From the NCBI GenBank assembly GCA_027924645.1, contig BSBN01000445.1, positions 2,711,001-2,775,000 on the forward strand: 64,000 bases of DNA, read 5' to 3'. The notes under the pieces were generated by a model that was not told where the DNA came from, did no database searches, and saw only the letters and a list, made by a program, of their open reading frames with translations. This document shows, in pieces, positions 46,001 through 53,943 of this stretch. The translations under genes and the position numbers were made by a program. This stretch comes from Cunninghamia lanceolata. Its lineage: Eukaryota > Streptophyta > Pinopsida > Cupressales > Cupressaceae. The first letter of the stretch is position 1; the number at the start of each line of letters is the position of its first letter.

Positions 46001-49000
46001 TGATATGAAGTCCAGGATGTGCTGATCATCATCAAACACTTGGAGATTGGTCACATTGTCAGGTACCGAAGGTACTGACACCAATTCTACTGCAAATCTC
46101 TTCAGACCAGATATAGACAGTGGTTCCAGCGTACTGGCGGCCTGAGCAAGTGCATCTGCCCTTTGGTTCTGTTCTCTTGGCACGTGAACGATGTTGAAGG
46201 CATCAAAGTCTTCAATCAGGTCCCACACACGATGTCTGTAATTTGACAGCTTTCTGTAGTTACAAGAGTAAATTCCTCGTACTTGCCTCACAACTAGTTC
46301 TGAATCTCCAAAGACATGCAGGATCTTCACCTTCTTCTTATGGGCAAACAACAGTCCATGAATCAGAGCTTCATACTCCGTGACATTATTAGTGCAGGGG
46401 AACTGTAATCTGTAAGCTGCTAAATGGGATTTCCCTGATGGATCAGTAAGGTCAATCCCTACTCCAGAACCTTGCTTAGATTTGGATCCATCAAACCTCA
46501 GGATCCAAGGCTTATCTTCAGCAGGACATTTATTTGAACTTTCCTTTTTCTTTGCAGCTCTGGCTGCTGCTCCGCCTGATATCCACCTTAACTTAGGTGT
46601 GTCATCTTCAAGCTTCTTTTTTCCTTTATCTGATGAGCCTGATGGCTTTTCTGTTTTCTCTTCCATCCTAGCAGGAGGATGATGCTCAGCACATACAACT
46701 GCATGCTTCTTCAAAATGTGTAAGCACAGTGAGCAAGTGGTTTCTGAGTGAGGCGCCTCATGCAGCCTACACCAACCTTTGATTAAAACCTCCTGGGGAG
46801 ATCTACACTGTTGTGTCATTTTTTCTATTTCTTTAACCAGAAATTCTTCGAACTTCGTCAGGTCACTGCCTTTATCCTCATCAGACAACTCGTAATCCGG
46901 TTCCATGAAGCAATCACTACCAGGAGTGATCTTTTCCTTTCTCGCATCATTTGTCTGATTGGACACCAGGATCTCTTCTGTTTTTCGGATATGATCCTCA
47001 TCAGGATCCGTCGACTCTTCTGTTCCTGCAGAAGACAAATAAAAATTAGTATCATCATCATCATCAGATGTAGCACTCACCTCGGAATATGATGATGATG
47101 CTTCACTATACGTCTGCTCCAGCATGATCATGTCTAAGCATGATTCGCAAGTCTTTTCCGAGTGTGCTTCTCCATGCAATCTGCACCATCCGTCGATCAA
47201 AATATCATTAGCAGGTATATTTAATAATTGACAACGTTTTATCTGAGTAGATAAATGCATCTGAAAATCCCTGAAGCGATCTATTTCATTCTCATTATCA
47301 GGATCATTATTAGGTTCTACGACTGGCATATCCTCATGATAATCATCATCATGATGATGATGAACATCAAGCATCAGGACCTCTTCTATTTGGACAGTTT
47401 GCGGCCTGATGTGATAAACTCCAGGTTCTACGTTTACATACATGATCTCATTTGTTCTGTTATATTCCGTGATCATATGTTTCATCCTAGGCTCAGCATC
47501 AATCCTGATCTGATTAGGTATACCTTTCCATGGCAACCACATGTGACTGAAGTCTGTGGACATGTATCCGTTAAGCGTTTTAGACCAGTCCCGGCTAAGC
47601 AACATCCCATATGTATCAGGTATGTCAACTACCTGAATGTCAATGTAATACTGGATCCTAGGATCAGACGCTAGCTGCATGTGAATATGAGTGAGTTCTC
47701 CTACGACACTTACTTCTGTCTTGTCCAGTTGAGTGACCTTCTTTAAGGATTTAGCAGGATGCAGTCCTAATGCGTTGCATATTGACAAAGGCATAACATT
47801 AGTTGAGGCTCCTGAATCAACTAAACAATTGTGCAAATTCTTACTGAACATTCTTATGGTGAGGAGAAACGGAGGTGATTCAGTTTTATCTCTGTACAAG
47901 GTCATGTGAGAGGTTTCAGCAGCTTGGACTGTGGCTGACACTTTGGGCTTGACAGTGCTATCTTTAGCAGTATGGTCTCTGCTATTGGATTGACTCGAAA
48001 GGTGATTATCCTCTTTAGAAGCAGGATCATCCAGCGACTTCATGAATGCCCTTTTGTTGGCAGGAGTTTTCAGTAACTCAGATAGGGACAGGCTGATCTT
48101 GATTTTCTTCATTTCATCAGCCAAATAGCTGACTAACCTGTCGGATTCATGAGGTGTACCTGCGACTTTTGTTACTGTGTTTTGAGGAGACAAGTACTGA
48201 GCATTCACCTTAGGGAACCCAGGGTTATTGCTAGCCTTAGGATCAGGAGGTGTGTTGAAGTTGTTTGGAGGTAGAGATGATGTCAATGGACCGGCAGGTC
48301 TGTTGGCATTACTCCTCAGGTTATAATTGTGCTTACCAGGGTATTGCTGCTGGTATGCATGTACTTCCTCATGCTTTCTTGTAGGTTCATTTTCATCCTC
48401 AAAAGGGAAGACATAATTTGCTTCAAAGGTTAAGGCAGATTCTTCACAGGTCTGATTATATTCCTGATGAGGCTGATTAGTGTATGTTTCCAGCACAAAA
48501 GCTGAGTCATATCCACAAGGAACTATTTCATTTCCTTCTACCTGAGGTGGATTTCCAGAAGTATTAGACACTTCAGTCTGAAAGATGCTGGCAGCAATCC
48601 TAAATTGTGGACAATCTAATTCTGCATGTGCATTGGTGTTGTGAATCCTGCACCAATTGGTAAGGGCTACTTCAGCAAGATTGACTCTAGTAGTTTGTTT
48701 GGCTTCACCAGGAGGCTGATTGTCTAGGGGTGATGGTAATGAACCATTATTTGGCCTGGAGTTCCACACTCTGGGCTGCCTAGGAGGATTATTGTTATTT
48801 GCAGCACTACCGTTGAAGTTATTGTTGTATCCTCTGTCAGGGTAATTTGGTCTGTCATTGGAATAACTCTTATTCTGACCTGACTGTGAATAAAACCCTT
48901 GATTTCTCAAGTGTGTTACTTCTGTGGTGAGCTTTCTCAACTGAGCAGACATTTCTTTGATTTCCTCTCTCTCCTCTTGAGCTTTGGCCACTACATTTTC

Positions 49001-50056
49001 AGTCTGAGGCTGGAAAAAGGAAGATCCATGGTTATTATGAGATAGATCTGTACCCTGAGGTGTCTGAGTATGTGCAGGATATTGTGGCAATTGGCCATTT
49101 CCATTAGGAGGAGGCATGATACTCAATGGAGGTACTTGCAAAGGTGCAGGCATGATTGCTGGGGGCATCACTGCTCCATTTGGATATTGTGCAGGATATT
49201 GCGAAGGATAAGCTGCAGGATACTGTGCTAGATATTGTGACTGCATGCCAGGCAAAGCAGGGAATGCTATATTTGGAGTAGGAGCAGGTATCAGCTGTTG
49301 ATTTACCTTGATAGCTTCTTGAAAAGCTCCTGTCAATGTGGTGATCGCAGGATGTGTTCTCCTGATGAACATGGCGGTTAACGGATCCAGGGTTGAATAA
49401 TAAATACTTCTGGCAGCATCATCAGCCACCACATATGGGGTAACTAGCTTGGACAACATTTTCTGGAACCTAGCATTGAAATTTGCAATAGGTTCATGCT
49501 TCAATCTCTTAATTGTGGCAAACAGGTGGTAATTCATGGATGGATCAATAGGGACCTTGAATCTGTCAAGAAAAGCCTTCTCTAAGACAGCCCACGAACC
49601 TACAGAAGATTGACCAAGACTGATGAACCAATTATAAGCCTCTTCCCCTAAGGAAAAAGGGAATAATCTGCACACCACATCCTGATGTTCTATTCTGGCT
49701 CTGCAGCAAGCTTCTTTAAACGTCCTGATATGATCATCCGCATCCTGATAAGGATGGTATTTTGGACAAAGCTTGTCCGGATACTTTGGTAACTCATGGT
49801 ACGCAGTAAAGGTCAATGGTGATTCTGCTGCAAAGAACGACATTGCAACCTGAGGGGGCTGAACTGGTGGTGCAGTTGGCTGAGGTTGGACTAAAGGTAT
49901 ACCCTGAGGTTGAACAGGAGGTGTCACGGGTATACCGGAAGGTATTTGCAAACCAACAGGAGTTACAGGAGGAGGTCCTGGTGAAGCTCTGGACGTACTA
50001 GACTCTGGAGTATGGTGAACGTCTACAGTCCTAGGTCTAAAACCTCTGACAGGCAA
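43052..50056 (-). CDS. Element C: gag-protease-aRNH-RT-RNase H-integrase polyprotein, 2,334 aa, intact
   Basis: Order by residue: Pro-rich N-terminus (25-70); gag core (~80-250, EEAYNWFISL); Pro/Tyr/Gln-rich part (255-345); probable coiled coil (355-385); knuckle C469-H472-H477-C482; protease ~725-850 with active-site D747 (LVDSGAS); acidic/His spacer with two copies of a ~50-residue Cys/His module (928-977, 1068-1117); aRNH ~1180-1310 with D1189, E1227, D1251 and D1301; RT ~1470-1700 with D1572 and YMDD 1634-1637; RNase H ~1765-1895 with F1783 and Q1890 where catalytic Asp is expected; integrase zinc finger H1983, H1990, C2021, C2024; integrase core D2053, D2114, E2150 (spacing 35); GPF module ~2284-2300. 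No chromodomain. Gag and pol share one frame with no shift. Start is the first Met, 514 bp inside the LTR; an internal start is possible. Confidence 0.96.
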   Translation of the reverse strand: MPVRGFRPRTVDVHHTPESSTSRASPGPPPVTPVGLQIPSGIPVTPPVQPQGIPLVQPQPTAPPVQPPQVAMSFFAAESPLTFTAYHELPKYPDKLCPKYHPYQDADDHIRTFKEACCRARIEHQDVVCRLFPFSLGEEAYNWFISLGQSSVGSWAVLEKAFLDRFKVPIDPSMNYHLFATIKRLKHEPIANFNARFQKMLSKLVTPYVVADDAARSIYYSTLDPLTAMFIRRTHPAITTLTGAFQEAIKVNQQLIPAPTPNIAFPALPGMQSQYLAQYPAAYPSQYPAQYPNGAVMPPAIMPAPLQVPPLSIMPPPNGNGQLPQYPAHTQTPQGTDLSHNNHGSSFFQPQTENVVAKAQEEREEIKEMSAQLRKLTTEVTHLRNQGFYSQSGQNKSYSNDRPNYPDRGYNNNFNGSAANNNNPPRQPRVWNSRPNNGSLPSPLDNQPPGEAKQTTRVNLAEVALTNWCRIHNTNAHAELDCPQFRIAASIFQTEVSNTSGNPPQVEGNEIVPCGYDSAFVLETYTNQPHQEYNQTCEESALTFEANYVFPFEDENEPTRKHEEVHAYQQQYPGKHNYNLRSNANRPAGPLTSSLPPNNFNTPPDPKASNNPGFPKVNAQYLSPQNTVTKVAGTPHESDRLVSYLADEMKKIKISLSLSELLKTPANKRAFMKSLDDPASKEDNHLSSQSNSRDHTAKDSTVKPKVSATVQAAETSHMTLYRDKTESPPFLLTIRMFSKNLHNCLVDSGASTNVMPLSICNALGLHPAKSLKKVTQLDKTEVSVVGELTHIHMQLASDPRIQYYIDIQVVDIPDTYGMLLSRDWSKTLNGYMSTDFSHMWLPWKGIPNQIRIDAEPRMKHMITEYNRTNEIMYVNVEPGVYHIRPQTVQIEEVLMLDVHHHHDDDYHEDMPVVEPNNDPDNENEIDRFRDFQMHLSTQIKRCQLLNIPANDILIDGWCRLHGEAHSEKTCESCLDMIMLEQTYSEASSSYSEVSATSDDDDDTNFYLSSAGTEESTDPDEDHIRKTEEILVSNQTNDARKEKITPGSDCFMEPDYELSDEDKGSDLTKFEEFLVKEIEKMTQQCRSPQEVLIKGWCRLHEAPHSETTCSLCLHILKKHAVVCAEHHPPARMEEKTEKPSGSSDKGKKKLEDDTPKLRWISGGAAARAAKKKESSNKCPAEDKPWILRFDGSKSKQGSGVGIDLTDPSGKSHLAAYRLQFPCTNNVTEYEALIHGLLFAHKKKVKILHVFGDSELVVRQVRGIYSCNYRKLSNYRHRVWDLIEDFDAFNIVHVPREQNQRADALAQAASTLEPLSISGLKRFAVELVSVPSVPDNVTNLQVFDDDQHILDFISNRDVFEAQIIDENGMEDHVWGEDEILELPGNTIPKGMIELERAFDLDNMLKHKDLPKADGGQYSQVNIGQADDKKNVLLGKVCTPEELDGITQALKDYIHVIAWTYDELKMYDTSVITHTIPLKPDAKPFRQKQRPVNALLEPIILEEVKKLLNARIIFPVRHSTWVANLVPVRKKNGDIRLCVDFRNLNRASEKDNYPLPSLDEVLQIVNGAKMMSFLDGFSGYNQVMVDKIDRLKTAFTTKWGIFAYRRMPFGLINAGATFQRAMDIAFRGLIGKCIVIYMDDLTVFSKERGNHVADLRSVLKKCEEYGISLNPKKCIFGVTTGKLLGHLITEDGIIIDPDRVESIMKLPLPGSKKELKSYFGKINFVRKFITGFAEIVRPLNAMLKKDAQIDWTPEARAAFEDIKKAISDAPVLISPDYTKDFYIYSFASEHTSAAVLTQRNEDKEEKPIAFMSCPFRDAELRYVDVERQALALVRAVKKFRHYILRSKVIAVVPDAAVKMLLMQSEPGEKRAKWITVLQEYDMEITPMKLVRGQALSQMISETDPNIISQQYMIDEKDNKEWYSDIRHILITGKCPLRMQASQRRALKMRSQKYMMKGGALFKKNYEGIYLRCLEKPEANKVLTELHDKFGTAHGSALATTHAILRAGYYWPTIFKDTADHVKCCHVCQVAANREKYAAQPLQPVMEERPFAQWGMDFIGPINPPSSSGQRYVLTITDYCTRWTEAISSKTCTADDVIKFLESNIVTRYGTPYALVSDNGSAFISTKLSSWAFDHGIILKFSSNYYPQGNGLAESTNKNLLSIIRKLIEKNPREWNSFLKYALWVDRTRMKIALGNSPFQLVYGVDPILPVNLKIPTLQFAQDYLGIDNKQEVRLLQLMHLEEKRSQAIDQFAKHQAVVKRWFDKRARIKAFRISDLVLMWDKAHERKGDHGKFDRLWIGPFQISEILGDSTYRLKNLTGEDVPLPVNGQFLKHYFQA

Positions 50057-50546
50057 TTCTTCGAAAATTTCACTATGTCTAGACCTGGTATTTATCCTGT
50101 GAGCCAGGATTTCTCAATTTGGAGGCCAATTAGCTGAAACTTTGCAAATATTGGCTGGATTCCACCAGACGAGGTGATATTTGCGGTCAACTTGCAAATC
50201 AGACTGAATATTTACGCGATATTTGCGAAGATACTGCAAATATGACAGGATATTGGGATATTCCGACCAGTAGCACCAGATCTCGCGTGTCTAAGGCTCA
50301 AATTCTCAAAGCTTGAACGAATTTATGCATCTTTGGCCAATATTTAGTGAATTTAAAGAAATCTACTGTAAAGCTTGCAATATTTATGTGAAATTTGGAA
50401 ATCTTTACACAGAATGTGCAAATACAAACTTGTCGCAGCAAATATTTACGCAATTTGATGAAATTCACAAATGATCTGAAGTTACCTTACTCTGAGCGTC
50501 ATCAAACCTGAAAGTACTGATGATGAACGTGATTTTCTGGACTCTG
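50057..50546 (-). other. Element C: 5' leader
   Basis: About 490 bp between PBS and start codon. It is rich in imperfectly repeated GCAAATATTT and GATATTTGCG words (around 50140-50250 and 50330-50460), which are also partly self-complementary. No open frame of note. Confidence 0.65.
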
Positions 50547-50564
50547 GCCCTCCTTCTAGCGCCA
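50547..50564 (-). other. Element C: primer binding site
   Basis: Minus strand TGGCGCTAGAAGGAGGGC, five bases inside the LTR end. A TGG-starting 18-mer in the right position. The tRNA is not assigned with confidence. Confidence 0.8.
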
Positions 50565-51539
50565 ATTTATGTTGGTCATGATGTTAGTCATTCGCAAACA
50601 TAGAATAAAAGTTACACAACAACCTTTACTCATCTTGAAAGATACGATGAATTCAAAGAATTCATGATCCCAAGTCTCCGTTGATTAGGTCTTAATCTAC
50701 TGACATTACTCAGTGGTTGATGTGTGTTGCTGTTTTCCATTCAGGGGCCTTACGTGTTTCTGCACTGTTCATCATCATCATCTTCAAATATCCTGCTCTG
50801 GATGTTCGCTCTGCATAAGCTCCAACAATTCTACCTCTGCACTGTAAATTTAGTCAAATAATGTGCATACAGGCCGATATTTGCATGATTTCTATCATTA
50901 TTTATGATTCTTTGCATAATATTTCCAGTACTACATGCATTTAACTCAAATATGCTAAGGATCTTCAGTTACCTACGGGATTTCAGCATATTTTACTGTT
51001 TCTGCTTGTTATTTATCATGATTTGTAGTTATGGTGATGAATTAATGAAATTGAAAAAAAGGAAAAGGGTTAGAGAGTGAGATTCCTAAAATTACTGGAC
51101 TTAGATCACTGATTCACATACAAGCTCCCATACTTGCAATGAAAAGAAGGAAAACTAGAAATCATACTTCACCAGGACATTCCACAAATCCGCATGATCT
51201 AGTGCAAAGCTTCAAAGGAAAGTTGACAACAACATGTAATGAAAAGAAAGCGCTTCCAGTTGAACACAGCATTCACCAGTACATATCCAGAAATCAACAG
51301 AAGATTACGTAAAATTTACAATCAGGATGTAATCTGGAACTTCATATTCATTCAGTATGCTCAAGAACAGGTACATTTACAGTGATCTGAAGAAAGAACC
51401 TTGACATTTCAACAATTCTATCCTCATTAGTCTCAGTAATCCGATCTCCTAACTTATTCTACAGTAATTGACTTTTTGCGCCAGATGCGTCTGTGTATTC
51501 TAATGCATTCCCTCCTCCTAAAATGACAAGCTCTGGATG

Positions 51540-51546
51540 TTATATA
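51540..51546 (-). promoter_or_regulatory. TATA box of element C promoter
   Basis: Minus strand GCTCTATATAACATCC in the LTR next to the PBS. Transcription would start about 25-35 bp further along the minus strand, near 51510. Confidence 0.6.
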
Positions 51547-52453
51547 GAGCAACTGCCAGAAAACGGTTACAATGATCCAAGGATCAGGATCCTCTCATAA
51601 CAAACAACGGCCCAGATGAAAAGCACATGCTTCGTCAGTTAGCAAATGTACAGCTGGCACAGAATATTCCAGCATCTTTGACTTGATTCGGTCTCCAGCT
51701 GGCGAACAGCATATTTGACAATATCCTCCTCATTTCTGGCTCATGTTGCCTCCATGCGCAACTTTGTAATGCTCAGCCTCAGCAGCATCATCATGATTTC
51801 AACGCTCAGCTTCAGCAGCATCATCATGATTTCCTGCAAGTAAACAGACAAACATTAGGTTCATCATCATCATGATAAACAACAGGAAGTAAACACTTTA
51901 TTCAACATACCTCCCCATGTGCAGCCACAGGCAATCAGGCTTTACCTGTGAAAAATATGCACTAAATGCATAAACGGCATAAAAACAACCAGGTCAACCC
52001 TCGTTGACCAAAATCAGGCAGTCGGGCTTTCAAATTTCTATCGCTTCATGTTTTTGCCCATTTTCTTGTATATCGGGCTCGAAATATCATGATGATGATC
52101 TCAGATTATACAAAGAAAAAATCGCCCTTCAACCATCCCTAGAATCCGGCTTTGCATCATCATCATATATGCATCGGCGTGACTACATATGATCAGGGTG
52201 ACAATTTTACCTTAGGCCGACGGCAATAGTTATACCGACGCCAAAAATCATGATGATGACCAACTATATGCCTTCCGTCTGTCCGCAGGATATCACAAAA
52301 TATGATGATCCTCCTTTCCTAATGCTCTGATGAAAAGCACATCAGGATGTTTTGTTCTTGCTCATTCGGGAAAGAAAGATAAGGTCATCATCATCATGAT
52401 GAAGACAAACAGGAGGACTTGGAAAATGATCCTGCCGCTGAGGAAAATCATGA

Positions 52454-52819
52454 TGACGTCATCGTCATCATCAGGCTTCAATAAAATGCAAAGGGATGAC
52501 GTTACCGTCATGTTTCGTTAAGATCAGGAGGTAAATGGAATATCGGGTTCCCTCTAAGGAAGATGATCAGGTCATGAAAGCAGTATGACCCTTTTCGGCT
52601 AAGGCGATCCTCGGAAGATCAAGATGATGATGATCATCATCATCATATTCGCACTGGGCGATCTAAAATATAATCCTGCTGAAAGTCCTGATGACGTCAT
52701 CAGGATATCCGGGGCTTGTGTTAATCTTCGAAGATGACGTCATCGTCATCATCATATTGGCGAAATGGATCACGCCTTGGAAAATATCCTGCCAAAGGAC
52801 AAAGGTGATGGTGACGTCA
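52454..52819. promoter_or_regulatory. Cluster of four TGACGTCA palindromes in the C 5' LTR
   Basis: Exact TGACGTCA at 52454-52461, 52692-52699, 52735-52742 and 52812-52819, plus TGACGTTACCGTCA near 52497-52510. They lie ~0.9-1.3 kb upstream of the TATA box in U3. TGACGTCA contains the TGACG core bound by plant TGA-type bZIP factors. Enhancer function is inferred. D keeps three copies (58830, 58901, 58944). Confidence 0.55.
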
Positions 52820-53712
52820 TCGTCATCATCATATTTGCAAAAGGTTATACTCGTCGGCAGGATGATATTACGAACTGTTGGGAGAGACGAACAAGATCAT
52901 GATGATCTTGTTCAACACGACTTAAGAAACGAAAATCACCCTCCGCTTCGAAAGATAAGGTGATCATCATGATCACGCAAAAGGAGGTCAGGAGGATATT
53001 AGGAAATGTCGGGTCTCGAAATATCATGATGATGCTGATCATCAAGACTGTCGTGCGCGCGCAAATTATGCAGATGGCAGATTTCTCTAAGTAAGGTGAT
53101 ATTATAATATCAGCATGATATTATAATATCGGGTGATGTTGGAATATCACGATGCTCGCAATGTTTCCAAGGTCACTCGACGGGTAAAACACACTAGCAC
53201 TTAAGATTGACGTCCGGATGTTTCGGGACTGCATGATTTTTATCAGGTGATAGAGTAAGATCATGATGATGACCTTTGGCGGTACAAAAGACCGCCCGAC
53301 GGGAAAGGATTAATACGACTTAAACTTGACGTCCGAATGTTTCGGGACTGCATGATTTTTATCGGGGGGCTTTTCAAATATCATGATGATGATGTTCATA
53401 CAGCAATTATCAGGTTTGACCAAAACTTTGACTGCTCACAACTCCCTCATATGGACGAATTTTCAAGTGATGCAAAAGGCAAACCTGCATGAAATTTCAA
53501 GCTCTTTCTAACCATGAAGTTATAGAAACAAAATATGAACTTTGACAAACTAACCTCATGATGATGACCTACCTCATCCCGACCTTCATGATGATGATGC
53601 ACCTGACTTAAATTTTACCAAAACCGCCAGAAACAGACAACACAAGCCAAAACAAAAGCTGGGTCCCTGTTTTGCCAAGTCAAAATGGGGCGTGTTGTGT
53701 AACCACACAACA

Positions 53713-53767
53713 AGAACTACTTGAATTGTCAATGCATGGACAATTCTTGAAGTCATACTTTTCATGA
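53713..53767 (+). pseudogene. Element B: last codons of the polyprotein, beyond the C insertion
   Basis: After the duplicated AGAAC the frame of B's integrase resumes with MHGQFLKSYFS and ends at TGA 53765-53767. It aligns with the last residues of C's own polyprotein (VNGQFLKHYFQA). This shows that the two flanks of C were one reading frame. Confidence 0.85.
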
Positions 53768-53943
53768 GGTATGAATCTTTTCCATGCATATTTGTTTTTA
53801 GTTTTACGTTAGTTCCTTGCTTTAGTTTGTTGCTTAGGTTTTTTCTTTTCCTTTCCTTTTGTTGTGTTGTGGTCTACTTCTCCAGAGTTTTTCTGTGATC
53901 TCACTCTATTCAAGGTTGAAAAAGCATCCCCAACTAGAGCCAT
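53768..53943 (+). other. Element B: short 3' UTR
   Basis: 176 bp between the stop and the 3' LTR, mostly T-rich. No convincing polypurine tract is seen before 53944 (only GAAAAAG near 53919). Confidence 0.55.

Larger units (their letters stand above)
39070..53712 (-). mobile_element. Element C: full-length, apparently intact Tat-type Ty3/gypsy retrotransposon, TSD AGAAC
   Basis: Two LTRs of exactly 3,143 bp each (39070-42212 and 50570-53712) enclose an interior with PBS, one 2,334-codon polyprotein frame and a 3' UTR. AGAAC flanks both ends (39065-39069, 53713-53717). The insertion is in the opposite orientation to B and splits B's polyprotein codons. LTRs differ at about 13 positions (~0.4%), nearly all transitions. 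No stop or frameshift. By sequence, this is the one element in the window that could be autonomous. Confidence 0.97.
50570..53712 (-). repeat. Element C: 5' LTR (promoter copy)
   Basis: 3,143 bp, same coordinates as the other LTR plus 11,500. Terminal hairpin sequence at 53693-53712. All four TGACGTCA palindromes are intact here. It is flanked outside by the TSD AGAAC and the last codons of B's polyprotein. Confidence 0.97.

Noticed and set aside
44346..50001. Open frames on the plus strand opposite the C polyprotein (for example 46811-47092, 47255-47674)
   Set aside because: They are shadows of a long coding frame, have no recognisable motif, and the D equivalents exist only where the coding sequence is conserved.
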